Position numbers and translations under genes: made by a program. A DNA stretch of 64,000 nt, taken from the NCBI RefSeq assembly GCF_000247815.1, contig NC_021671.1, forward strand, positions 27,251,162-27,315,161, in the 5' to 3' direction. Below the pieces are notes generated by a model. The model was not told the DNA's origin. It made no database searches and saw nothing but the letters and a program-made list of their open reading frames with translations. Source of the DNA: Ficedula albicollis. Lineage: Eukaryota > Chordata > Aves > Passeriformes > Muscicapidae. Position 1 is the first letter of the stretch. The number at the start of each line of letters is the position of its first letter. This document shows positions 1 through 11,409 of this stretch, piece after piece.

Positions 1-139
1 CATAGCAGGGGGCTCTAGACGTGGCTGCTGTGAGAAGCTGCCAGAAGCCTCCTTCATGTCCAGCAGAGCCAGTGCCAGCCAGCTCAGTGAAGGATGTGCT
101 GCTGGTCAAGGCTGAGCCCATCAGACATGATGGCAACAC

Positions 140-473
140 CTCTGTGACAGCGTCTTTGAGAAGAAGAAGGAAAAAATATTGTGCAGTTGTAATTGTGCTC
201 AGAGAAAAGCAGAGTGAGAATATGTGGGAAGAAGAGCCCTGCAGACACCAAGGTCAGTGCAGAGGGAGGGGCAGGAGATGCTCCAGGAGATGGAGCTGAG
301 GTTCCCCTGCAGCCTGTGGGGCAGCCCATGGTGACAGCTCTGCCCCTGCAGCCCAGGGAACACCACAGAGATCCACCTGGAACACCACAGAGATCCACCT
401 GCAGCCCATGAACACCACAGAGATCCACCTGTGGAACACCACAGAGATCCACCTGGAGCCCATGGAGCAGGTA
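140..473 (+). mobile_element. Fragment of an avian ERV LTR-type repeat, 5' piece
   Basis: The segment with CAGGAGATGCTCCAGGAGAT, GGAGCTGAGGTTCCCCTGCA and repeated AGATCCACCTGCAGCCCATG matches, from memory, the GC-rich part of an LTR family abundant in songbirds. Its 3' end is a local minisatellite from about 358. The same family resumes at 1,318 in the same orientation, so an approximately 840-bp piece may lie inside one element. Reading frames across it are by-products of the repeat. Confidence 0.6.
358..473. repeat. Minisatellite, units of about 21 and 33 bp (ACACCACAGAGATCCACCTG)
   Basis: Four copies of the core ACACCACAGAGATCCACCTG are spaced by either nothing or a short GCAGCCCATG-like spacer. 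The core derives from the surrounding LTR-type repeat. A second array of the same core lies at 1,318-1,468. Confidence 0.9.
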
Positions 474-1317
474 CCTTAAACAGAAACTTCATTCTGTGGC
501 TTTGGATTTAGACTAAACAGAAAATAAGCCTATTTTCAGGTTCCAATTTGAACATATGGTAAATTCTTAGGAAATTATTTGGCCTGATGGGTTTGTGACA
601 CTGGGAGAAGGTTGAAATCAGAAAAGGTAATTTCCTTGCTCTCTACTGAAAAGCAGTAAAATTGATTTGTTCCTGATATTTTAGGGAGATTTGTTTCTAG
701 AGACAGCAGGGAAAAGCTAATTCAGCCAAAAAAGTCTTCCTGTTTTCCAGGACAAATCTGTCTGTTTTTCTGTTACACTGTCGTTGCCTTCAGCAGATGG
801 GGAATTAGTAGCCAAGGAACACAGGAGCTGCTAAGAAATTCTGTCTTAGGCTTTAGAAATCTAACACATGGAAAATTCATTCTTGACTTGGGAGCTGCAG
901 GTTTTTGCAATCTCTGGTGGCACACGCCTGGCTCAGGAGGGAGTCTGGAGAGGCGCTTTGGGAAGTTCAGAAGCTGAGCAGCAGCACTCTCTGGCTGGTG
1001 GTGTCAGAGCATCCAGTTCCTCTGGAGCTGCCTCTCAGGAGGGTGCTGAGCTGGGCATGGCTCTGGGTGAGCACAGGACAGCAGAGACAATAATTAGTGC
1101 AGAGGCGCGGGGGATGCGCCGCTCTCACCGAGGACAGCGCGGAGCCGCGCCACCCACGAGGCATCGCCGCGATGATGACTTAATTGGGAGGAGTTGCTCA
1201 AGCATGTACCAGCCCTGGCACAGAGTTAGAAACTTCTGCTTCAGGTAATGTTTTAACAAGTTGTTTTCTTTTTTGTGTTGTCACCTGAACCAGAAGATTC
1301 AGGTGCCTGCTTATTGT
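474..1317. other. Unique sequence between two halves of an LTR minisatellite
   Basis: This stretch separates two arrays of one minisatellite and has no similarity to them. It is AT-rich to about 870, then moderately GC-rich, with a CpG cluster at about 1,102-1,174 (GCGCGG, GCGCCGC, GCCGCGCC). I see no splice-supported exon. The 126-codon frame at 868-1248 has no recognisable domain and I do not call it a gene. Confidence 0.5.
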
Positions 1318-1468
1318 ATGGAACACCACAGAGATCCACCTGCAGCCTGTGGAACACCACAGAGATCCACCTGGAACACCACAGAGATCCACCTGCAGCC
1401 CATGGAGCACCACAGAGATCCACCTGCAGCCCATGGAGCACCACAGAGATCCACCTGCAGCCCATGGA
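1318..1468. repeat. Second block of the ACACCACAGAGATCCACCTG minisatellite
   Basis: Five cores in spacings of about 21-33 bp: two separated by GCAGCCTGTGGA, then units with GCAGCCCATGGAGC spacers. It belongs to the same family and orientation as the array ending at 473. It leads directly into the LTR body. Confidence 0.92.
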
Positions 1469-2012
1469 GAGAGAAGCCCATGCTGGAGCAGGGTTCCTTG
1501 AAGGATTCATGGCACTGTGGGTGACGCAGGCTGGAGCAGGCTGTGCCTGAAGGAAGGGTGGACTGACCCCCATTGCATCAGTTTGTGAAGAGCCATTGTC
1601 TGTGGGGTGGATTCATGTTGGAGAAGTGTCTCCCATGGGAGGGACCCCATGGCGGAGCAGTGGAAGGACTCCTCTCCCTGAGCAACATCAGGAACAACTT
1701 GTGATGAGCTGACAGTAATCTGCTCCTCTCCATCTGCCTCTGCTGCTGAGGGGAGGAGCTAGAGCCGGAAGGAGGGAAGGGTGAGGAAAGCTGTTTTTAA
1801 GATTTACGTTACTTGTCTTTATCCTGCTCTGATTTTGTTATTAATAACTTCAGTACATATCCCCGGTCTGAGTCTGTTTTGCCCGTGTCAGCATTTGGTG
1901 AGTGATCTCTCCTGGCCCTTATCCTTCATTGTATTTTCTCTCCCCAGCCAATTGTAGAGGGGAGGGATAGAGGAGCTTTAGTGAGTGCCTGGCATCCAGC
2001 CAGAATCAACTC
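1469..2012 (+). mobile_element. Avian ERV LTR-type repeat, main body
   Basis: Family-like segments in order: CCCATGCTGGAGCAGGGTTC, GTGTCTCCCATGGGAGGGAC, an A/G-rich block before TTTTTAAGATTT, GAGTCTGTTTTGCCCGTGTC, and a 3' end with TGGCATCCAGCCAGAATCAA. From memory this order matches a very common songbird LTR family, though the exact subfamily cannot be named here. It is substantially diverged, so not a young insertion. A RepeatMasker run would settle the name and boundaries. Confidence 0.7.
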
Positions 2013-2749
2013 AGTACATAGAGGTAGGAAAACACCTGTTTTGTGAACTTCTTGTGGCAGCAGGTGCAGACAGTCTTGTGTTGATTTCTGCATCTTTTTG
2101 AACTGCCATTATCAGGAGACAGGAAAAAGAGGGAATATGAGTCCATGTTGAAACCAAAATAAACTGGCATAAACTGGTTTTCAGTATCGAGAACCTTTCC
2201 CTTCAGCCTGTGATTTTAGGCAAACAAGAATACAGTGTAGGAAGAAAAATAGTCTATTTCCAGCTGAAGATACAGAGGGAAGTATAACTAATGTCATCAT
2301 ACCTGAGCTAAGAAATTTGTTTATACAGTAAAGATCAGATTTCAGATCTTGGAAACAAAGGTTGTTTGTGAAAACTGATCAACTCATCATGATTATGTGT
2401 TAGTCCTATGACCAACAATTTTTGCCCCTGATGGATGCATCTGCTACCAGGGCCTTACATCTCCCACTGCTCAAAGTCTGATTTTAGGAAATCAAGTTCT
2501 GCTCCAGGCTGCCCCACTTCTCAGGAATCTTATCTGTTTGCTACTTTTTTTTGTAGTGCTGTCAGGACTAGGGTTTTTCAGCTTGTCCACAGATGTTGGA
2601 GTTAGAAGAAAGGAGAAAGCTCTGTGTTTTTCACAGGGTGTAGCTGTGTCATGGAAACATGGGATGAGAGCACCCTGGGAACTGCATCCTCCTCCCCAGG
2701 GGCATCCTTCCCCAGAGACATCTTTCCACATGCACTATTTAACTACTTC

Positions 2750-2814
2750 CTTCTGTTTTTTCTTTTTTTTTTTCTTTTTTTTCTTTCTTTCTTTCTTCCT
2801 TTTTCAATTTTTTT
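2750..2814. repeat. Polypyrimidine T/C tract
   Basis: About 65 bases of T with regularly spaced C, including five TTTC units. It could be the poly(A)-like tail scar of a retrocopy, or a slippage tract. The flanking sequence gives no clear retrocopy. Confidence 0.9.
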
Positions 2815-2904
2815 AGTGCTGGTTTCAATGATACAAAAGCTCTGATTAACTAGTGGCAGAATGTGAACCAGTATGGATAATCTGTAGCTGCACAATATGC
2901 CATA

Positions 2905-3234
2905 TTGAAAAATTTCATAAGCACCAATATAGCGATCTCGAGCATTAAGACACCTTCAAGTTTTGATCCAAAAAAGACCTGGCACTACAGTTTCACACCT
3001 CCTCATGAGCTTCTCCTTCAAATTATCAATGGAAAAAACAAAGCCATTATGGGAGCTGGGAGACGACAAGATATTACTGCTGAACAAATAAAATCAGTGC
3101 TAGAACTCTGCACTGCAGAGGTATTAATTCTTTTTTATTGCCATGAAGAACAAGCCTATTCTTCTAACCCAAGTAGATTAGTAAGCAGTACATTCAGCTT
3201 TCAGAGACCTTCAGTATGTCTGCAAGGATTGTGA
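2905..3234 (+). other. Unidentified 109-codon open frame, possibly a retroelement remnant
   Basis: The frame holds SSFDPKKTWHYSFTPPHELL and DITAEQIKSVLELCTAE. The composition is protein-like rather than repeat-derived, and CTGCAGAG|GTATTA near 3,121 could act as a splice donor. I recognise no family. It lies about 350 bp upstream of the gag-like remnant and could be part of the same decayed element. Confidence 0.2.
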
Positions 3235-3559
3235 TATAGAATAATGTAGGTAAAAGGAAATACATGGAAATTTTAGTAAAAACAGATACTGAAGTATTGT
3301 GGTTGCTTACTTTCTCTCTGTTGTGAGGAAGATCAGAGAAGTCTTTTGTGTCACTTTTATTTTGAACCTATTTTGTTGCCGAATATGGGAAAAGATTAGT
3401 TTGCTGCTCATTGTGCCATTGGTTTTGTGATTCTATGAAAACCCCCTAAAAGTCTGCATGCAAAACCAATGAGGTAGAACATGTTTGACAAGCTTAGTTC
3501 CAACTTGACCAATGTAGCAGGAAAAGACTTTAAAATCATTGCCTCTCTTCAATAACAAT

Positions 3560-3850
3560 AGTACATACAAGTGTTTACAAGAGGATTAAAGGCTGCTTTA
3601 GAAATTTGTATTAAAGATTCCTGTGTCAGACAAGTTTTATCACAAAACCTGTTGGAGCACTATGCAGCTGATCAGATGCAAACAGAAGCAAGTTATGCCA
3701 CTGACTATTTTACCTGCTTTAAAAGGATGCTGGATGTATCTGCAAATACACACCATGTGTACAATAAGCCATACCTATTGACAGCCTGCCCAATTACAAC
3801 AACAGCAAAAAAAGCTCCACAAGAAACGACCCCTAGCACCTGGTAATTAA
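3560..3850 (+). pseudogene. Decayed retroviral gag-like fragment (capsid C-terminal region)
   Basis: A 91-codon frame, here without stops to its end at 3,846, reads like the C-terminal capsid region of a beta-type endogenous retrovirus. It has a basic/amphipathic stretch (LKAALEICIKDSCVRQVL) and then the run MLDVSANTHHVYNK, where Gag proteins have a conserved E/D-x-C helix. A glutamine- and lysine-rich stretch follows in another frame, consistent with a frameshift before the nucleocapsid region. No pro, pol or env is visible nearby. This is recognition by eye and may be wrong. Confidence 0.35.
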
Positions 3851-5437
3851 AATTGCTAATCACCAGCAATTATCTGGCACAGCTTTATAGCCAGGCAAAA
3901 CAGTTTGACCCTTTGCCCATGGAAAGAAGAATGTTTGCTGTCTATTGATAAGTGCTTAGGCAAAGCTGTGTTCGGCTCACATCCATTAAGTGGCGCCTAA
4001 TAGGAAGTCAACAAAAGAGCTCTGACATCTGTAGTGGGCACTTCTAGCAGGCCAGGTTTGGGAGCACAGGTGTCCAATGGGCTCCTGCCAAGGACCAGTG
4101 TACAGGACATGGGGGCTTTTTCTTGAAAAGAAAACTTGAGCTGCCAGCGTTTCCCGATTGGCTCCTCCACAACCAAAGAGTAAATGCAGTATGTTTCCAG
4201 GACAAAGATTAAAATAATTAGTCTTGTCAGGAGTGGTGGCTTGTTTTCAAACTGTCTGCATGCATTCAAACACAAAGAGGTAAGAAGTCCAGGAGCCTCG
4301 GTAATTTAAGTAAAGATTGTTCTTCGGTCTATTTCTGTTCTTATTAAGTATTGAGTTAAATATATATAAAAATGTCTCTCTAGTGTGCTCTTTAAGTCTG
4401 ATAAAGAGTTTGAGACAATAAGGTTTTCCTTTTTTCCATATGACACTATTATGCTCAAAGCTATAAAATACCCTTCCATTGTTATAGCTCCAGGAAGATG
4501 CTGCTAGAGATTATTTGAACTACAATAAACAGCTCCATTAAAGCTTCTCATCTCAAGGTACTAGATAAAAAGATCAGGTTTGGTTTTAGTTGGTTTTTTT
4601 GTTTTTGAGAAAGAGAGAAAGAAAAACAAAGCGAGAAAGTCTGGCAAAAATATTGCAAGCTTCCAATAATGAAACGACCTATAAAACCTGAAGGACAAAG
4701 CATCCCTTAATCACTTAGGAATGCAAATTGCTCCAAAAACAGGCATCAGCAGAGATTACAGAGACAGGAGCTGCTGAAATCCAGAACCAAACCCCTGTAG
4801 CCTCATTCCTTCATGAGGCTTTGGGGGAATCTTGGCAAGCTGGAGTTTCAGTGCAAAAGGAAATTTACAGATACAAGCAATTTGGGGGCATTCTGACTTG
4901 CACATACTGTGCCTTTCCCTGCATAAGGTGTCAGAGCCATGCATGTACGTCTTTGTATTGTGGCATGGAAAATCTGAACTGTTTCATAAATGTGAAGCAA
5001 TATTGCTGGCTTGATACTTGGCAGTATCTGCTAATCCAAAATAATTAATGAAGTAATTCAAAGTGTTCTGTCCCTTCCTAATTCTTTCTTAAGCCCACCT
5101 CTCAAGCTGCTTCAAGTTACTGAATTTGAAAAAAACTTAATTTTCTCATTACCATGACATGAAAAACACAGCCACAACTTGCATCTCTGCCCTTGTTTGC
5201 TTTAGCAAAATCTGCATTCTGGCTGGATACCTCTTGTCTGCAGAGGGCATCTCATAGAACGTGGTGTAGCTTCTCTTTAGCCCAAACACAAAAATTGCTT
5301 TGCTTAGAGAAGAAGCAACATTACAATAGGCTCATACACCTCACTCCAACACAGATTTAAAATGCAGTTAGTTTACATCCCAGCCTAGGAGCCTGGAAAC
5401 ACTATTTAGCTCTCCTATTCAACTGTAGCCCAGGAGT
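3851..5437. other. Intergenic, no gene recognised
   Basis: AT-rich unique sequence. The open frames at 3997-4275 (minus) and 4728-5048 (plus) have no recognisable domains or splice context. A purine run with GAGAAAGAGAGAAAGAAAAA lies at about 4,606-4,625. Confidence 0.5.
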
Positions 5438-5672
5438 TCTCAAAGAGTCTGTACTCTTTACCAAAGCCAGTTGAAATAATTTAAATAAAATTTCGTATAA
5501 AATCAAAAATAGATAGAAAATTGCAAAGCCAGTTGAAATAATTTAAATAAAATTTTGTATAAAATCAAAAATAGATAGAAAATCATCTCAAAGAGTCTGT
5601 ACTCTTTACCAAAGCCAGTTGAAATAATTTAAATAAAATTTCGTATAAAATCAAAAATAGATAGAAAATTGC
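5438..5672. repeat. Compound tandem duplication A-B-B'-A-B
   Basis: Module A (25 bp, CTCAAAGAGTCTGTACTCTT) is at 5,438-5,462 and 5,586-5,610. Module B (about 60 bp, starting AAAGCCAGTTGAAATAATTT) is at 5,463-5,524, 5,525-5,583 and 5,611-5,672. The outer B copies read TTTCGTA and the middle one TTTTGTA; otherwise the copies are essentially identical. Confidence 0.97.
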
Positions 5673-7253
5673 CAGCCTACTTCTGTATTCCACATAGATT
5701 TCTGTTTTTATAGAAAATTAAATTTTTTGCTTTAATTTTGACACGTGCATGGATTATTTTCCATTACATTCCAATTCTTGATCATTGATATTACCATGAG
5801 ATTGTTCTCTTCTGCAGTTTGTAAGCTCCCACCAGTGTGAAAGAGCAGGATTTCTCTTTGAAAGATCTTTAGTGAAGTCAGAAATGAATGAAGTCAGTGG
5901 AGATAGACCTGCTTACAAGCTTGGGTTGTAAAGTGCAAAGCAAGATGAAATGATAGATCATAAGTTCTGGCATTGTTTGACATTCAGATTCTTCACAAGA
6001 CTAATTCAGTGATGATCCACAGCAGAAGAGCATGCTACCAGATTTGTGCAGTCTATCCATCACAGAGTAAATTACACTGAATGACTCTTCTATGGGTAAG
6101 CTGAGATAATGAAAAATAAGAGGAGAAGAGGAGGAGTGGATTTTCTGATGTTCTTCAGCATTTGGAGTCCACAAAATACTAGTGGATTTCAGAATGTTCT
6201 ATTCAAATTGGGACATCATGGTTACCCAGGTTATGAAAACATATTTGTCTGCTAATATTTATGTTGTAGAGTGCTTTTTAATACCATTGTCCTAAACACA
6301 ATCTAATGGAATGGCCGGAGGAGATAACACATTTGGTTGCTTTTTGTTCCACTTTTGAGAGGATGAGTCTCTAGGGGTGGTAGTAGCATAAGCAAAGGAA
6401 TACAGGGAACAGCAAATGAATCCCATCTTTAAAAACTCTGAGCTCAAAACAAACTAGACAATAGAGATAGGGAGTTAATATGCAGCTTCTGTTACCAGTG
6501 ATTCAATTTCCATTTCATATATAACGTGCTTAGTGCAGAATCAATTCACAAAGTTCACCAAATCACTGCTTCTCAATGGTTTTCTCCTTTCTCTGTGTGT
6601 GATTCCAAAACAAAACCATCTTGTCCATTTCTGCATCAGGTGAAAGCCTGTCTGTGCCCCACAGGTCAATGAACCCATTCTGGGCTTCCTTGGAAGAGAA
6701 CCTCAGAGTCAAGAGTCTTCCACTGAGAGTGTCTTGCTAGAAACTGCTGAACAATTAAACCTGGGGAATCCCTCTTCAAGTGCCTGTTGACCTGTTCTGT
6801 CCTGGGGACGATGAAGAAATGAAGGAGGTGGATTTCAAACCATTTAACTGCTGCACTCCACACAGCAGTACTGTAGAGCTGTGCTAGTGCAGACACAGCC
6901 CTGGGAAGTGCTTGGTCCCAGGATGGCACATCTCAGCTGGCATACCTTCCAGTGGTTTCCCTGTCAGCCCCAAGGCTACCCCCAGGAAGAGGAAATACTC
7001 CACTCCAGAAATCAGTAAGGCAATGCCTATCTCACCACACCTCGCTCAAGATTCGCATAGAGTAATAAACACTCCTGTACTGCCAGTGCTTCATGGAAAA
7101 ACAGGCAAATGCTCCCCAGGAAATCAAATCTCTCTTCCCCCAGGGTATACATGTTCCTGCAGATTCCTTCTTTAGCACCAGCTCTGTCTTGCTCAGATTA
7201 AAACTTAGAGAATTTGCTCATACCTTCATGCTAAGCTTGGTCAGGCTTTTGAT
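5673..7253. other. Intergenic, no gene recognised
   Basis: Unique AT-rich sequence, slightly GC-richer from about 6,640 to 7,250. Open frames at 6666-6929 (minus) and 6912-7401 (plus) show no domain, no codon bias I can see, and no paired splice sites. Confidence 0.5.
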
Positions 7254-7445
7254 GGGCAACAATGATGTTCCTCCTGGACTGGACAAACCACTGCTAAGAA
7301 GGACAATGTTGCCATGGTGGCCCAAACTGTTTCAACATCTCCCCTACAAGAGGCAGGGGGCAACAATGATGTTCCTCCTGGACTGGACAAACCACTGCTA
7401 AGAAGGACAATGTTGCCATGGTGGCCCAAACTGTTTCAACATCTC
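7254..7445. repeat. Tandem duplication, 88-bp copies, period 104
   Basis: Copies at 7,254-7,341 and 7,358-7,445, starting GGGCAACAATGATGTTCCTC and ending TTTCAACATCTC, look identical. A 16-base spacer (CCCTACAAGAGGCAGG) lies between them. Confidence 0.97.
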
Positions 7446-10400
7446 AACACATGGAATCACAAAATAAAGATGAAAAAACAGATATATATCTTATACCTGG
7501 GATGATGATTTGCCCTGCTACATCTTGGTTTCCTCATTGACTGTCAGATATTAGATCTCTGTCATACTGTGCATTTTTCTCAGACACTGCTTTGGCAACA
7601 CCCTACAATTCCCGTGGCACAATTATATAATTTTCTTAAAAACATGGATCTTTACCTTTCTCACATACATTTCAGTGACTGGAAACCATGAGTTTGCTAC
7701 CAGCTGCTTTAGTTGCTTGTGGTTACTGAATGCATGCTGTTCAACTCTTTCTACTTGATGTGCTCCAGAACCTTCCCTTGACTTGTTCCCTTGTCCTCTT
7801 GACTTGTTTTACTTTTGTTATTTGAAGAGACAGAGAGAAAGTGAATGAAAAGCCCCCTTGTTGCCCAGTGCTCCTAGTGCACAGAGTGGATCCCACCAGA
7901 CTGAAGCAGATATGGCTGATGTGGTAGGAGTTGGACACCGAGATGATTTGGGGGTCCTAATTAAACAGTAAGAGTGTATTGACATCAAAAGCTTCAGTAA
8001 TGCTGGAATTATGCAGACCTAGGTTTGGCCTGGCATCTGACACAGCTTCTGCAAGTCAGAATCCCATGGCAGCTGAAGCAGGGATTTGGGGCAGAAGGGG
8101 AATCTGAACTGTATCAGTATCTGTACCTTCCCACCCATGGAAATGTCTCCAGGGCATAAAAAGGTGGCTGAGCCAGTCAGGTCACAAGGACAATGTTTCT
8201 GAGGAGCACAGCAACCTCCTGCTACCTCTCAAGAAGTCCATCTCTGTGAAGAAGGGTTTGTTAGACACATCAGGATGAGACAGCCCCCAGTACACGGGCA
8301 CCTCACATCTTTCTGTGCCTGTTTGCCAAAGTCTGCCAGTTCACAGGGTTTCAAATCCCTATGGCTTCTTCCTAGTCCATGAGGAAATGCAATGAGACCC
8401 TAATAGAAGATGGAGGTTAACCAGAGATGGTTAGAAGTGTAGATGTTGGATTGATCTGTCTCTCCAGCTCTCTAAATCTGAAGGGAAACCAAACTAGTCT
8501 TTTCAGACCAGTAGTACAAATACAAAAATTATCATCCTGTCCCAGGTTCGGCTGCAACATTTTCCCAGTACTCTGTCAGGAGGTGGAAAAGGGCTCCACT
8601 GGAGAAGCTTAGCACCTCATTTCTGTCCAATGCAAATGAAATCCCTGGCCAAGAAAGGACTTTTGAGCTGAATACACTCCATTTCAAAGTTTAGGACAGG
8701 GAGATCTTATGTCAGTGGATGATGATGCAAAAAAAAAAATTCTTTAGAGAGCTTAAATGGAACATTGTTATTGAGACATGGAGACTTTACTGAGGAATGC
8801 TGTGAAGGAAACAGCTCCAGTAAACAGTGAAAAAGACTGCAGGACGTGCTAAAAAACTACAAGTGTTGAAATAAGTTAAAAATAAAAATAAATTAAAAAT
8901 AGGATGCGGAATGGGAAAGACAGCCAAGAAAAAATGTTAATAAAAGGTATTGGATGAAAGCCCAGAATAGAAGTACAACAAATACAAACAACAAGCAAAT
9001 GTACACATAACAGGGTGAAAATTAGAGTCTGTCTTCTGCTTGCATGCTGAACTGAGTAAATAGAGCTACAGGCAATTTTGAAGAATGGCAGCTCTGAAGC
9101 ATCCAAAGTATAAACATTTCTGTCAGGTCAGCTGCCAGAGAGAGAAAGAGCCTGAAGAGAACCTGTGAAGTACCCAAAAGGGAGGTGATGTACAAAATGG
9201 TACAACTAAAATACTCCATGTGCATCTTTTGGGGAGCTCTCAACACAGTGGTGTAATGAAAGTCTCAGAACTAGTTTACTATCTTACTTGCTATGAAAAT
9301 TCCCCCTCCCTAAAAAGTTTAATAAAGCACAAAAATACCTTTAACCAAGATCAGCAAAAGTTTCAGATGTTTTCAGTTTCAGGTGGATAAAAATAATTAA
9401 CAGTTACTAGTTACACTATGAAATTTCTTCTTTTCTGTCCGCTGAATATCTGTAGTACTTCAGATTTATTTGAAAATTTCAAACAACAAATATTGAATAT
9501 TATTGTTTATGTTTACCCTGAGTAATTTATGACATGTTTAATAGATTCATATCAAATAGCCAGAATTTGAATTGTGAGTTTTATTTTGGGCTTGGTCATA
9601 ATACTATATTTCCAGAAAACATATATAGTGTTTCCTGGCTTGATGAGCACCACTTCTGCAACTGAGAGAGATTTTACAAGCTTCTGTAGATAGGCTGTAT
9701 TTATATAGGATTGAAAGATTTACATAATTGCAATCCTTCTTTTCCCAGCCTAAGCATGGCTTTTGCTATGCTTAAGAATATGACTATATCTTATGTTTAA
9801 GATGATATAGTCAAAGGCAAAATGCTAGTTTTAAAGTCAGTTTTCTCATGCAGAAATAAATATATATATATATGTATACTGATTCAGACCAGCTCGTAGA
9901 GGATATTTCATGTCTTTATTTTTCCTGTCAGAGTTCAGGCTGGGATTTGGAAAGCTGATTCCCTAGCAGGCCCAACAACATTTCTCTCACTCTATAAGAA
10001 GTTCTACTTTCAGGACAAATACATGAACAAGAAGAATTAAGGTTTCTTATCCTCAAGTATTAAGATAGGCATACTTAGGATTATTTTAAAAGCAATCTCA
10101 TTAAGTACTTTAGGACACTGAATTTTAAATAAGCACATGTACAGAGATAAATCCTCATATGTAATTGGAGATGTAACTGGAACCTGAAGACAGGTTCTTT
10201 TCTCACAGCATAAAATACATACATATAAAAATAAAATAAAAATGGCTAAAGGAAAAAGCTAAATAAGTAGGTCAATTCCTACATCAAAAATGGAATTAAA
10301 ATATTGCAGCAGAGAAGGAAATATTGAGCAGGATGCAGGAATATTTTGGAAAAGTTTACTTTTACCTTAAATAAATATTTTTATATTTAATATATTTAAA

Positions 10401-10450
10401 TATATTTTTATATTTAAATAAAGATTTAAAAAATGGTAAGTGACGCTGTT
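7446..10450. other. Intergenic, no gene recognised
   Basis: AT-rich, with short low-complexity tracts: A-rich runs near 8,730 and 8,880-8,900, and TA repeats at 9,860-9,875. A perfect hairpin has arms TGACTATATC at 9,781-9,790 and GATATAGTCA at 9,804-9,813. A cluster of ATTTAAATA-type AT palindromes lies at 10,370-10,430, immediately before the large duplication. Confidence 0.6.
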
Positions 10451-11409
10451 AGAACATTTTCTGGTTTCCAACTTCCTCCACATGTCTCAAATCAGAGAAG
10501 CAAAATCTGAGATACCTAAGATGAATCACCATTTTTGATAGACCAGGCCTATGACAGAAAAAAGTAGTGATGTCCTTCCTGTCTTGTTCTGATCCATACA
10601 TATGGGGCAAAAAGAGCCCCTCCTTATTCCCAGGTCATGCCTCATGACAAACAATACCTGCTCAAAACCATAAAAATGGTGAAGATTTATATTTAAAAAG
10701 CTGAAAGGGATCACAAGAGCCTTTTCTAACATCATTCTCTGGGAAGTCTTGCCTCTCTTTACAAGTATTCAGGGACTGGCCGAGTGCAAGCAAAAAAATT
10801 ATCCCAAGTCATAGAACCTTGACAGAATTATGGACAGAGGAAAACAATAGCATCTAATGGAAAGAATTAGGTAATCATAAGAGGTAATGCTGACATCTCA
10901 ACATCACTAAGTGAAATCTGCTCCAGAAGTTGAGCAGGTCCCCTTTCCTTTTGTGTGAAGTTTGTATGAAAAGTAAAGGTTTTGGACGTTTTTAGTTCAA
11001 CCAAATCCTAAATTCCCTTTCTTTCCAATGAGGACAAACAGCAGCCCCAAATCCTCTGGTCTCAGTATTAAGCCCCTGACCGGCTGGTCCTTCCTTGCAG
11101 GATCAAAGCAAACAAAGTCCCAAATGTCCTTTCAGTTCCTCGAGCTGCACAGAGAACCTCCTGCTCCCTTTTCTTCTGGCTGCAATGGCATATGTGAGAT
11201 ATATATGTGTGTGTGTATATGCATAATGTTCCTGGGGTTTGGGATCAGCAGATGAGATGGACAATGAAGGCTCAGAGGCCTTGCAATGAATTTGTTGCTG
11301 AAAGAAGTGAAATTCAGACATTACAGACTGAGAGGCTTAAAGAATTTTCCCAACAGGTTTTCCAGCAGTTTGTTGAAGTAACATAATGTTTGTAGCTTTG
11401 TTACTGATA
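10451..11409. repeat. 959-bp tandem duplication, copy 1
   Basis: Starts AGAACATTTTCTGGTTTCCA and ends GCTTTGTTACTGATA, directly abutting copy 2. It contains only non-coding sequence; short frames in it (such as 10526-10735 minus) simply recur in copy 2. Confidence 0.98.

Noticed and set aside
84..492. Overlapping open frames with repeated WISVVF/DLCGVP-like units
   Set aside because: They translate the LTR-derived minisatellite in several frames at once. No independent coding evidence.
1198..1573. Further repeat-containing frames on both strands
   Set aside because: Same minisatellite as at 358-473; the open frames follow from the stop-free unit.
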